A DNA stretch of 64,000 bases, taken from assembly GCA_001515945.1 (NCBI GenBank), contig LOER01000023.1:101007-165006 (forward strand). The letters are read 5' to 3'. The notes under the pieces are model-generated. The model was not told the DNA's origin and did not search any database. It was given only the letters and a program-made list of their open reading frames with translations. Positions 1-8,013 of this stretch are shown in pieces. Numbering within the stretch: position 1 is the stretch's first letter; each line of letters opens with the position of its first letter. The DNA is from Desulfitibacter sp. BRH_c19 (GTDB lineage Bacteria; Bacillota; DSM-16504; Desulfitibacterales; Desulfitibacteraceae). The position numbers and the translations under genes are program-made.

Positions 1-35
1 CTTATATGATCCATATAGACAAGGGAGAAATTAAA

Positions 36-281
36 ATGACAAAAATTTGGGAGCTTAATATTCTGGTTGAAACCAAAAATGGACTGCCCATTTCATTTAT
101 TTGGAGACAAGAAAAATATGAAACACTTCAGATTATAGAGCAGTGGAAGGATATAGGTTCATGGTGGCTCGGTGAAGGGGAAAAAATCTTTTACCGCCTT
201 GAAACTCTAGATAAAGGGTTATGGGAAATCTTTTACGATATAAAGGAAAAGAAATGGTTTTTGTATAAAAGTTACGACTAA
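36..281 (+). CDS. DUF6504 family small protein
   Basis: Eighty-one residues, rich in Trp and charged residues, with a pattern I associate with DUF6504 (PISFIWRQEKYE near the N-terminus, a WW pair mid-protein, WFLYKSYD at the end). That family often lies beside Y-family or DnaE-type mutagenesis polymerases, which fits the SOS-type DnaE about 10 kb away; its biochemical role is unknown. I start it at the second Met, because AAGGGAG lies 8 bases before it and the first ATG at 6 has no visible site. It is probably the last gene of a plus-strand unit entering from the left. Family assignment is from memory of the pattern. Confidence 0.6.
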   Translation: MTKIWELNILVETKNGLPISFIWRQEKYETLQIIEQWKDIGSWWLGEGEKIFYRLETLDKGLWEIFYDIKEKKWFLYKSYD

Positions 282-296
282 AAAATCGTCTGAACT

Positions 297-362
297 AGGA
301 TAAAGGGCAGTACCTGTGGACAGGAATGTCCATTACTATATAAGCTTACCTGCCCCTTTATC
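297..362. terminator. Nested inverted repeat between convergent genes
   Basis: GGATAAAGGG-CAG and its near-perfect complement CTGCCCCTTTATCC enclose a second small hairpin (TGGACA/TGTCCA, 317-332). It lies where the plus-strand DUF6504 gene and the minus-strand nagB operon converge, so it probably ends both transcripts. The right arm falls inside the last codons of nagB. Confidence 0.55.
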
Positions 363-1061
363 CAAAAGTACTGTCACCCTGGGATGGACCTGGAGCATAG
401 ATGCAGGTATTTGGGTGCTGATAACACCAGTTAATGTTTCTTTAATTATCTCTGCTTTGCTCTCACCAGCAGCCAGCAAAATGATCTCCTTTGCCTTCAT
501 AATAGTACCCATTCCCATGGTAATGGCTTGCTTGGGTACATCATTAATATCTACAAAAAATCTGCTGTTAGCCTTTATTGTATCCTCACTTAGCTTGACT
601 AGATGGGTATTAGCAGACAAGGAAGCACCTGGCTCATTAAAGCCAATATGACCATTCTCACCAATCCCTAACACCTGTAGGTCAATTCCTCCTACCTCCT
701 CTATCCTGGCCTCATAATCCAGGCAAACTTTAAGGGCATCCACAGGATTTCCATCAGGAATATTAGTGTTCTCCATTCTTATATCAACTCTATTCCAGAG
801 GTTTTCCCGCATATAGCTATAATAGCTATGGGGAATTTCTCTAGCAATGGGATAGTACTCATCTAGATTAAAGGTGGTAACCTGACTAAAGCTTACCTGT
901 TTTAATTGGTAAAGCTTAATTAGCTGCTTATACATTCCTAACGGTGTAGAACCTGTGGCTAAACCTAGCACTAGGTTGGACTTTTGCTCTATCCTGCAAG
1001 CTACATATTTAGCTGCTTCTGCACTTAATTTTGAATAGTCATCCAAGATGCGTATTTTCAT
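336..1061 (-). CDS. nagB: Glucosamine-6-phosphate deaminase
   Basis: About 241 residues, normal length for NagB. It isomerises and deaminates glucosamine-6-phosphate to fructose-6-phosphate and ammonia in the cytoplasm. Visible motifs, in order, are the phosphate loop ATGSTPLG, the acid segment FNLDEYYP, and GIGENGHIGFNEPGAS with the catalytic Asp/His region, then ANSRFF and a GMGTIMKAKEI stretch typical of the family. The start is the inner ATG, one base past the stop of the upstream ATPase, so the two are translationally coupled; a longer reading frame of 16 more codons lies inside the ATPase gene. It is the last gene of the ABC/PIG-L/PfkB operon and gives that operon a direct route into glycolysis. 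Confidence 0.92.
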   Translation of the reverse strand: MKIRILDDYSKLSAEAAKYVACRIEQKSNLVLGLATGSTPLGMYKQLIKLYQLKQVSFSQVTTFNLDEYYPIAREIPHSYYSYMRENLWNRVDIRMENTNIPDGNPVDALKVCLDYEARIEEVGGIDLQVLGIGENGHIGFNEPGASLSANTHLVKLSEDTIKANSRFFVDINDVPKQAITMGMGTIMKAKEIILLAAGESKAEIIKETLTGVISTQIPASMLQVHPRVTVLLDKGAGKLI

Positions 1062-1062
1062 G

Positions 1063-2160
1063 CTACTTAACCTGACTTCCATTGAAAATTGTCTGCTCAC
1101 TTTTGCCATTAAATAAGTGCAGCTTGTCAGTAATAAAATTAATTGTTACCTTGTCTCCAGTTTTTATGGACAGATTGGCCTCTACCCTAGCTATGATAGT
1201 CTTACCAGCCAAATTTACATACACATAGGTTTCTGCTCCCATAGGTTCTATTACTTCTACTAACCCAAAAGCCCGCGCCCCTTCAGTATAAAGCCCAAGT
1301 CTGATATCCTCAGGTCTTACACCTAAAACCAAATCACTATTGTTCAGAGCCTCGTGCCAGTTATTAAGTACCGGTGCCTGCCACTTTTCACCTTCCACAA
1401 TTAACTGCTCTCCTTCTTGCTTTAACATAACTGGTAGGAAGTTCATAGCAGGAGAACCAATAAACCCGGCAACAAACATGTTAGCTGGTGTATTGTACAA
1501 ATGTAAGGGCGTATCCACTTGTTGAATATAACCGTCCTTCATGACCACAATTCTATCTCCCATTGTCATAGCTTCAGTTTGGTCATGAGTAACATAGACT
1601 ATAGTCGCACCTAATCGTTTATGGAGCTTGCTAATTTCTGTTCGCATATGCACCCTCAGCTTGGCATCCAAATTAGATAGTGGTTCATCCATCAAAAATA
1701 CTTTAGGATGGCGAACAATAGCTCTTCCTAGGGCTACCCTCTGCCTCTGTCCCCCAGAGAGGGCTTTTGGCTTGCGGTGCAAATAGTCCTCTAAGTTAAG
1801 TATTTTGGCTGCTTCTTGAACATTTTTCTCTATTTCAGGCTTTGACATCTTTCTAAGCTTTAACGCAAAGGCTAAATTTTCGTAGACACTCATATGAGGA
1901 TAAAGTGCATAGTTTTGAAAGACCATGGCAATATCCCGATCCTTGGGTAAAATATCATTAACCAGTTTATTGTCAATATACAATTCCCCAGCTGTAATCT
2001 CCTCTAAACCAGCAATCATCCTTAATGTGGTGGACTTTCCGCAGCCAGATGGACCAACTAGCACCAAAAATTCTTGATCATTTATAAGCAAATTGAAATC
2101 GTGGACAACAGTTACATCTCCATAATTTTTCTTGATGTTTTTCAATTCAACCTGTGCCAT
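1063..2160 (-). CDS. Sugar ABC transporter ATP-binding protein, MsmX/UgpC/MalK type
   Basis: About 365 residues. Walker A GPSGCGKST, signature LSGGQRQR and Walker B DEPLSNLD lie in the first 170 residues, followed by the H-loop (VTHDQTEA) and a C-terminal TOBE/OB region (VLGVRPEDIRLG) typical of carbohydrate importers. It should energise the two permeases encoded at 5.0-6.8 kb. The start is the inner ATG 24 bases into the open frame, because GGAGGG lies just before it. The gene follows the UroD gene at 2280, with a short open frame in the gap. MsmX-type ATPases can serve several importers, so it may not be exclusive to this one. Confidence 0.92.
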   Translation of the reverse strand: MAQVELKNIKKNYGDVTVVHDFNLLINDQEFLVLVGPSGCGKSTTLRMIAGLEEITAGELYIDNKLVNDILPKDRDIAMVFQNYALYPHMSVYENLAFALKLRKMSKPEIEKNVQEAAKILNLEDYLHRKPKALSGGQRQRVALGRAIVRHPKVFLMDEPLSNLDAKLRVHMRTEISKLHKRLGATIVYVTHDQTEAMTMGDRIVVMKDGYIQQVDTPLHLYNTPANMFVAGFIGSPAMNFLPVMLKQEGEQLIVEGEKWQAPVLNNWHEALNNSDLVLGVRPEDIRLGLYTEGARAFGLVEVIEPMGAETYVYVNLAGKTIIARVEANLSIKTGDKVTINFITDKLHLFNGKSEQTIFNGSQVK

Positions 2161-2269
2161 TTTTCTTCCCTCCAGTTCCTTCATTAACGCTTACTTCTAA
2201 CCATGTTTCCTTCACTTCTCCTGGTCCAATAAGACTAGTCTCCCCTTTGAGGTCTGTCTCTTGTAACAT
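2147..2269 (-). CDS. Possible 40-residue small protein in operon gap
   Basis: A 40-codon frame starts 10 bases after the stop of the UroD-family gene, has a weak AGGTAG site, and ends 14 bases inside the ATPase gene in another frame. The peptide is hydrophilic and acidic, with a GPGEVKETWLEV segment. I recognise no family. It could be a real small protein, a translational coupler or chance; the tight spacing is the only support. Confidence 0.25.
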   Translation of the reverse strand: MLQETDLKGETSLIGPGEVKETWLEVSVNEGTGGKKNGTG

Positions 2270-2279
2270 GGGTACTACC

Positions 2280-3278
2280 TTATACCGACTTAACTGCTCT
2301 TAATAATGCCTGAAAATTGTTATGAGATGTATCTTTAGGCACCTCACAACCAGGGCTTAATATATATCCCAACCCACCTATTTCGATGCACTTTTTGGCC
2401 TCGGTTAGGATTTTTTCTTCAGTTCCCTGTAGCAACACCCCACTAGGATTTATGTTTCCTTTAATACAAGTATCCTGTAGCACGTCCCTGGCTTTATTCA
2501 AGTCTACCTTGGAATCAATGTTAACTAAATCTGCTCCTAGCACTTTAATTTGTTCTAGCAAATGAGAGGCATCACCACAGATATGATATTTGACTTTAGC
2601 ACCACTTTTTTTAATTGCTGCGATCACCCTTTTATTGTAAGGCAGGACTAAGGTTTCATAAGATTTAGGTGAAATCAGGGAAGCAACTGCGTCTCCAATC
2701 CCTATTATATGAGCTCCCGCTTTAGCCTGCGCAACACCAAAGTCAATGGCTAACCGTGTTGTAAATTCAAGCAATTCCCTCACAAAGTCCTCATCTTCTA
2801 CGGTATCCATCATCAACTCTGTCAAGCCTCTCAAAATAGCTGCGCTTTGAAATGGGCTCTCTACCCAGCCTAAAACTGGTATTTCTCCAGCAGTCTTTTT
2901 TCGTAACTCTTCCACTCCTGCTATTTTATCAGCCAAGCGATAAGACCCGCTAATTACTGGTACTTGCATATTTAAGAGGTCTTTTTTTTCAGCAATTGCT
3001 TTTATCTTTTCAATTGGCAAGTCATCCTCTTGAAATTCAATTAGTGCACCACAAGCCTCGGCTTCACGATAAGCATCTGTATCTGCAGTAACAATATCAT
3101 AGTCAAAATGCTCCACACAAGCCAATTGTGCTTCAGCCATGCTGCGATAATCTGTACAGTACTTCCCATAAGGCACTTGGGCAAATTTAGAAGCAAATGC
3201 CATCACAAATGGACATACAGGAACTCGATCAACTGGTTGAAAGGTTATTGCTGCCATTGTTCTTTCATATGAATTCAT
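2280..3278 (-). CDS. Uroporphyrinogen decarboxylase-fold methyltransferase, MtaA/CmuA type
   Basis: The protein is 332 residues with the UroD fold signature from the N-terminus (a TMAAITFQPVDRVP-like start). A YHICGD motif near residue 235 and a Cys in LSPGCEVP near 310 together match the H-x-C...C zinc site of MtaA/MtbA-type methyl-corrinoid:thiol methyltransferases. Such proteins move methyl groups between corrinoid proteins and thiols or folates. No corrinoid protein gene is nearby, so the partner is unknown. GGGGG before the ATG supports the start. It sits within the amino-sugar operon, next to PfkB. True haem-pathway UroD is unlikely because of the zinc motif and the context. Confidence 0.75.
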   Translation of the reverse strand: MNSYERTMAAITFQPVDRVPVCPFVMAFASKFAQVPYGKYCTDYRSMAEAQLACVEHFDYDIVTADTDAYREAEACGALIEFQEDDLPIEKIKAIAEKKDLLNMQVPVISGSYRLADKIAGVEELRKKTAGEIPVLGWVESPFQSAAILRGLTELMMDTVEDEDFVRELLEFTTRLAIDFGVAQAKAGAHIIGIGDAVASLISPKSYETLVLPYNKRVIAAIKKSGAKVKYHICGDASHLLEQIKVLGADLVNIDSKVDLNKARDVLQDTCIKGNINPSGVLLQGTEEKILTEAKKCIEIGGLGYILSPGCEVPKDTSHNNFQALLRAVKSV

Positions 3279-3308
3279 GGTTATTCAACCCCCTATGCTT
3301 TGGATTCC

Positions 3309-4241
3309 TTATTGGCAATCATGCTTTTTTAAGAAAATTTCCAAGATTTTCAAATCAGGTGCCGAGGCTCCTCCCCCATAATTAGATGCGGCAATGGCTC
3401 CACACGCACTTCCCAGCATCAGGCACCGAGCTGTGGAAAGATTATTCAGATACCCATAGAGAAATCCGGCATCAAAGGCATCCCCTGCCCCTACGGCATC
3501 TAACGCAGCCACCTGAAAAGCAGCTTGTTTCCAGCTTCCATTATGGTCCTTGGCAATAGCTCCTTTGCTGCCTCTAGTAATCACTACTATCGGCACCAAA
3601 GCACTTAATATATTTAAAGCTTTATCCACATTTTCTTCACTAGTGAGCTTTAGTGCCTCTGTTTCATTAGGGAAAAATAGATTTATGTTAGTTAGAACCT
3701 GATTCATTTTTTCCCAATATTTTTCATAATCGTCAAAGCCTATATCTAACGATGTCGACATGCCTCGTCGTTTTAACTCTACAAAAACCTTAACATAGCC
3801 ATCAATTAATTTTCGCCAGTTAAAACCAGCTACATGGATATGTCCAGCATTTTCAACACTTTTTTCTAATAGTTTCTCTGGATTGTATAGTTTGTTGCTT
3901 CCCATATAACTTATAAAGGCTCGATCCTTACCTGATGTCAGGCAGATACTAATTCCCGTATCTGCTTTATTTACAACTTCCATTAGTGAGGTATCTACTC
4001 CCAGCTTTTCCAGGTATGATAAGATATACTGTCCAAAATGATCGTTACTCACTACCCCGTATAGGGCTACTTTTAAGCCTAGCTTGCATAAACTGATAGC
4101 GGTGTTAGCAGCACTACCACCCACAGTCACAGCCATCTCATCGATAAATAATTCTTCACCCATTTTCGGTAGTTCATCAAAGCTACCTGGTATTATATCT
4201 AAATTGACATCTCCTGCTACAATTATATCTAGTTTCTTCAC
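3309..4241 (-). CDS. PfkB-family sugar kinase
   Basis: About 310 residues with both PfkB signatures: GGSAANTA near residue 45 (substrate-binding GG) and ALDAVGAGDAFDAGF near 255 (catalytic Asp and anion hole). It is a ribokinase-fold, ATP-dependent kinase for a sugar hydroxyl. In this operon, between a PIG-L deacetylase and NagB, the natural substrate would be a free amino sugar such as glucosamine, giving the 6-phosphate; that is inference. Two GTG starts are possible. I chose the inner one because GGGGTGG lies 8 bases before it; the other begins at 4253. Confidence 0.85.
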   Translation of the reverse strand: MKKLDIIVAGDVNLDIIPGSFDELPKMGEELFIDEMAVTVGGSAANTAISLCKLGLKVALYGVVSNDHFGQYILSYLEKLGVDTSLMEVVNKADTGISICLTSGKDRAFISYMGSNKLYNPEKLLEKSVENAGHIHVAGFNWRKLIDGYVKVFVELKRRGMSTSLDIGFDDYEKYWEKMNQVLTNINLFFPNETEALKLTSEENVDKALNILSALVPIVVITRGSKGAIAKDHNGSWKQAAFQVAALDAVGAGDAFDAGFLYGYLNNLSTARCLMLGSACGAIAASNYGGGASAPDLKILEIFLKKHDCQ

Positions 4242-4273
4242 TATTGCATCCACCCCATTACTTGCATTGATTG

Positions 4274-4999
4274 TTAAGGAAGAAGTCGTTCAGGGGTAAC
4301 CCTTAATGAACTTATATACCTGATAAAGCCTTCCGCATATTCTGTTCCACATTGGAAACCACGAAAGCGGCCACATATTTTAATAAACTCCATAATATCC
4401 ATATTGTCATGATCCCTGAGCCAGTCAATTTGGCTCACATGTTCAGCCAACATTTTTTCCTTTAAAAAAAATGTTTCAGTCACATCCACATATTCCGTAG
4501 GAGCAAAATTTACACCAGCATAATTATCCATAAAGTAAATTTGAGGCACTTTGTCAATAGCTGGGTACTCCGTGATAATGTGGGGAACTGATACCATAAA
4601 ACTGGCATCAACTGCTAGTTTAGAAACTGCCACATGGTCGGCATGGTAATCAGCTGGATGGTGAGTGATAATGAGATCAGGATTAGCCCTTCGAATCAAG
4701 TCCACCATTCTCCATCTGCTCGCCAAATTCTCCTCTATCTCTCCGTCTTTAAATCCCATATTATAAACAGGGGAGTTTAAATGTCGAGCAGCCTTTTTGC
4801 TCTCCTCAATCCTTATCTTGCCAAGCTCATCAGGAGCAATATGGCGGTGTCCCTTATCACCTTCACAGGCTACTCCCATAACTACTTCATGACCTAGGTG
4901 ATGGTACCTTGCTAAAGTACCAGCACAAGATATTTCCAAGTCATCGGGATGTGCCCCTATGCCTAATACTGTTAACCTTCGTTTACTTTTTTGTATCAC
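4274..4999 (-). CDS. PIG-L family N-acetyl-sugar deacetylase
   Basis: The protein is 241 residues. It starts almost directly with the zinc motif GAHPDDLE (residues about 16-23) and has the second metal His in HHPADYHADH near residue 112, both characteristic of PIG-L/LmbE deacetylases. Members remove acetyl groups from N-acetylglucosamine derivatives (GlcNAc-PI, GlcNAc-malate in bacillithiol synthesis, diacetylchitobiose). No bshA or bshC gene is present, and the sugar importer, PfkB and NagB neighbours point to catabolism of an N-acetylated sugar. It starts at GTG with GGAGG 8 bases upstream. Confidence 0.88.
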   Translation of the reverse strand: MIQKSKRRLTVLGIGAHPDDLEISCAGTLARYHHLGHEVVMGVACEGDKGHRHIAPDELGKIRIEESKKAARHLNSPVYNMGFKDGEIEENLASRWRMVDLIRRANPDLIITHHPADYHADHVAVSKLAVDASFMVSVPHIITEYPAIDKVPQIYFMDNYAGVNFAPTEYVDVTETFFLKEKMLAEHVSQIDWLRDHDNMDIMEFIKICGRFRGFQCGTEYAEGFIRYISSLRVTPERLLP

Positions 5000-5011
5000 T
5001 TCAACTACCTC

Positions 5012-5842
5012 CTATCCTTTTACTGCACCAGCAGTAAGTCCCTTAATAAATTGTTTTGACATGATTAGATAGAAAATTATGGCTGGTATGACCGCTACTG
5101 TTAATGCAGCAAATACAGTAGGCCAGTCTGTTTGAAATTGGCCGAAAAAGATGGCTGTTCCAAGAGGTACGGTCTTTAATGCATCACTTTTGATAAATAT
5201 CAACGGAAAATAGAAATCATTCCAAATTGGTATAAAGTGATAAATAGCTGATGTGGCTATGGCGGGACGCAGTAGTGGCAAGTAAATTCTTATTAATATT
5301 TGCCAGTCATTACACCCATCAATTTGTGCTGCCTCCAGCATTTCTTTAGGAATTTGTTTCACAAAGGCAGTTATGATAAAAACTGAAAAGGGGATCCCCA
5401 TAGCTGTATAGATCAAAATTAATGCTAATAAGTTATCAAATAGATTTAGACTCTGAAAGATCTGAAACAAATTCAAAACTCCCAGGCGGATAGGTATCAT
5501 CATGCCGGCCAGAAAAAAGAAATAAATCAGCTTATTTCCGCGAAACTCATATCTTCCTAATGCATATGAAGCCAGAGTTGAAACCACTATTATTAGCAAT
5601 AAAGAAACAACCGTTACCATAATACTGTTGCGGTAATAAATTAAAAAATTAGTTTGTAGCAATACTGTCTCATAACCGCTTAAATTAATGCTCTGTGGTA
5701 AGCCAAAAGGTTTTGTCATCACTTCTAAATTTGTCTTAAAGGAGGTAATGACCATAATATACAAAGGATAAATGACTACAAAGGAATAAGCCAATAAAAT
5801 GGCATGAGTCATCAGATTAGTAATTCGTACTTTAGGATTCAC
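5012..5842 (-). CDS. Sugar ABC transporter permease, MalG type
   Basis: About 276 residues with six membrane segments and the EAA coupling loop (LEAAQIDGCNDWQILIRIYLP region) before the last segments, as in the MalG/CUT1 family. It forms the membrane channel with the preceding MalF-type permease. The long open frame starts at 5905 inside the upstream gene, but a GTG at 5842 follows AGGGGGG by 7 bases and removes that overlap, so I use it. It ends with the family-typical Phe-x-x-Gly-(Leu/Ile)-x-x-Gly-Ala pattern (FIKGLTAGAVKG). Confidence 0.9.
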   Translation of the reverse strand: MNPKVRITNLMTHAILLAYSFVVIYPLYIMVITSFKTNLEVMTKPFGLPQSINLSGYETVLLQTNFLIYYRNSIMVTVVSLLLIIVVSTLASYALGRYEFRGNKLIYFFFLAGMMIPIRLGVLNLFQIFQSLNLFDNLLALILIYTAMGIPFSVFIITAFVKQIPKEMLEAAQIDGCNDWQILIRIYLPLLRPAIATSAIYHFIPIWNDFYFPLIFIKSDALKTVPLGTAIFFGQFQTDWPTVFAALTVAVIPAIIFYLIMSKQFIKGLTAGAVKG

Positions 5843-5855
5843 TATCTTTCCCCCC

Positions 5856-6761
5856 CTAACTCTTGTTAAATTTGGAATCAATGTATGACCAACTTGCCAC
5901 ACCAAAGCAGATAATCACAAACATAAAGACTGCTATTGCTGCTCCCATCCCCATGCTTGGCTGTGCACTCGTAGCGCTAAAGGCAGTACGATAAAATAAG
6001 GTTCCTAAAACATCCGTAGCATAATTGGGTCCGGCCATGGTACCAGCCATGGCATAAATAATTTCAAATGAACTAAAGTTTCCAACTACTGTTAATATCA
6101 TCACTAAGCCAATTATTGGCATTAGTCCGGGCAGGGTTATATTTCTAAATACGTGCCATTCATTACACCCATCTATTCTAGCCGCTTCAAAGAGCTCTTC
6201 GGGAATTGCCCTAATCCCGGCTACAAACATCATAATGGGCAAGCCAATAAATTGCCAGGAATTAACATATGCAATTACTGGTAACGCTAAGTTAGGGTCC
6301 CCTAACCAAGGCTTTGCTAAATTCACCAGACCTATTAATTCTAAACCTTTGTTCAGTACTCCCCAAGTAGGATTTAGAATAAGCGTCCATATGAAACCTA
6401 CTATTAATACGGATAAAGTGACAGGCATAAAATAAATTGTACGATAAAAATCTGTCCCTCTTAACTTTTTGGTTAATAATACCGCTAAAAAGAGAGCCAC
6501 CACATTTTGAAATAAGGTGGTATATGCAAATAATTTAAAATTGTTCGTCAGGGCATTAAAAAACCTAGCATTAAAAGGCTCTACAAAAAGCAGCCTTTTA
6601 AAATTTTCAAGTCCAACAAAACTCATTGGACCATAGCCATTCCACTCATATAGACTCATACCTAAGGACATTATTAATGGATAGGCCATAAATAGCGTAT
6701 ATAGAATTACTGCTGGCAATAAGTATAGGATTATTCCATATCTAGTTCTTTTTTTTGCCAT
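5856..6761 (-). CDS. Sugar ABC transporter permease, MalF type
   Basis: The protein is 301 residues with six predicted membrane segments. The first begins near residue 10, and a conserved EAA loop (FEAARIDGCNEWHVF) lies at about residue 190. This is the UgpA/MalF type of CUT1 importer permease. It lies directly upstream of its MalG partner and downstream of a UroD-family gene. AGGTGTGATG precedes the ATG. With the binding protein at 8014 and the ATPase at 1063 it makes a full importer; the substrate cannot be read from sequence. Confidence 0.9.
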   Translation of the reverse strand: MAKKRTRYGIILYLLPAVILYTLFMAYPLIMSLGMSLYEWNGYGPMSFVGLENFKRLLFVEPFNARFFNALTNNFKLFAYTTLFQNVVALFLAVLLTKKLRGTDFYRTIYFMPVTLSVLIVGFIWTLILNPTWGVLNKGLELIGLVNLAKPWLGDPNLALPVIAYVNSWQFIGLPIMMFVAGIRAIPEELFEAARIDGCNEWHVFRNITLPGLMPIIGLVMILTVVGNFSSFEIIYAMAGTMAGPNYATDVLGTLFYRTAFSATSAQPSMGMGAAIAVFMFVIICFGVASWSYIDSKFNKS

Positions 6762-6778
6762 GTCATCACACCTATATC

Positions 6779-7924
6779 TTAATATTTTCCGTATGATAGT
6801 GCTGTATCAATCATCGCAACGTAATTATTCTTAGTTCTTTCTTTAAGTTCTACATCAAGTGGGGCAGCCGTGGGCATCAAAACAAATCTTCCCCCTGGTG
6901 CCCCCTGGTCAATTGTCCGCTTTGTAATTTCTATTATTTCTTTCTCATTACGCAATTCCAAGTCATGGAGTTGGATATTTCCAAAAATGGTAACCCTATC
7001 ACCAATAATTCTTTTCGCCTCCGCCAATTCTATATCACCACTAGGAGGGGCCTCAACAGGATCTATAGCATCTGCACCCATGTCTGCAATATATTCCAAA
7101 ACCTGGCCTACCCGACCATGGGCATGCACTCGGCAATAACAATCGTATTTATGGATTAAATCAATAAGCTTCTTATCATAATTATATACATAATCCTTAA
7201 ACAATCTGTTTGGTAAATAAGGAGGTGTTGCCAACTCGGGGCCATAAATCCTTACCAATGGTCCTGCACCATTTTCTAGAAGATACTGCAGGTAATTATA
7301 AATTCTCTCAAAATATATTTCTAATAACTGATGCATTCTTTTCTCTTCTGTCATTGCAAACATTAAAAATTCATCATACTTAAATAAGTCAAAAACGTAA
7401 ACAATAGGGTCCCCAATATCAGTTGTAATAATTCCTTTATCACCTATTTCAATCTGAGCCTGTATTAGAGAACTAGTGTCGGGCAGAAATGGTTCATATG
7501 GAATTGAAAGTACTTTTTCCAAATCACTAAGATCTTTCACAAAATGTTCAATAACCCAAACAGTATTAACTAGATCATTGAAACGTTCCACCATTTTAAG
7601 GTCACCCTTTGGGGTCTTTATGATAATTTCGGTGTAAGTATCTTCCCCTTCTCGCCAGCTACGAAGCTCTTCTGTTATTTTCTTGGTACCTGTCAAAAAA
7701 CGGCCCAATCCCTTATCCGAATCACCAATACGTTGACCTGTATAGGGATACCAAAAATTTATTCCATCAGTATTTTTCCTGATATAGTCCATCAACTCAG
7801 CATACTTGGGCTGCTTGTTATACCAATCATTGGATTTCCATCCCTGTAGCTCAAGAGTATTGATAGGAACTCTATCTGGCATATCTCCTTTTAAGACAGC
7901 TAGTAATCTTTCTTTGGAATTCAC
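6779..7924 (-). CDS. Second UroD-fold protein, non-Cys type
   Basis: About 381 residues with the family start SKERLLAVLKGDMPDRVP, a central GDP/DLFKYDEF region and a CRVHAHGRVGQ motif near residue 275, followed by DAIDPVEAPP. It belongs to the UroD/MtaA fold superfamily, but here the zinc-type H-x-C is replaced by H-x-H-G, and no C-terminal Cys is seen. It is about 50 residues longer than the paralogue at 2280. UroD-fold proteins of this kind occur next to sugar importers; activity is unproven. GTG at 7924 is chosen because GGAGGGG sits 5 bases before it; the longer frame to 7987 would run into the hairpin. Confidence 0.7.
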   Translation of the reverse strand: MNSKERLLAVLKGDMPDRVPINTLELQGWKSNDWYNKQPKYAELMDYIRKNTDGINFWYPYTGQRIGDSDKGLGRFLTGTKKITEELRSWREGEDTYTEIIIKTPKGDLKMVERFNDLVNTVWVIEHFVKDLSDLEKVLSIPYEPFLPDTSSLIQAQIEIGDKGIITTDIGDPIVYVFDLFKYDEFLMFAMTEEKRMHQLLEIYFERIYNYLQYLLENGAGPLVRIYGPELATPPYLPNRLFKDYVYNYDKKLIDLIHKYDCYCRVHAHGRVGQVLEYIADMGADAIDPVEAPPSGDIELAEAKRIIGDRVTIFGNIQLHDLELRNEKEIIEITKRTIDQGAPGGRFVLMPTAAPLDVELKERTKNNYVAMIDTALSYGKY

Positions 7925-7962
7925 AAATTCCCCTCCATTCACGATGCAAGATGTAAAATATA

Positions 7963-7996
7963 ATCTATGGGATGGTTCATTGACCATCCCATAGAT
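7963..7996 (-). terminator. Hairpin between binding-protein gene and rest of operon
   Basis: A perfect 14-base inverted repeat (ATCTATGGGATGGT and its complement, 6-base loop) lies just after the binding-protein gene. There is no strong T-run. This fits a partial terminator or an RNA-stabilising hairpin that keeps binding-protein mRNA more abundant than the downstream genes. Confidence 0.7.
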
Positions 7997-8013
7997 ATTT
8001 TAGATTTTTGATA

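Noticed and set aside
2280..3278. Haem-pathway uroporphyrinogen decarboxylase
   Set aside because: The H-x-C...C zinc motif and sugar operon context fit the MtaA-like branch; no other haem genes are near.
4274..4999. Bacillithiol BshB
   Set aside because: The family fits, but no bshA or bshC is present and the operon is catabolic.
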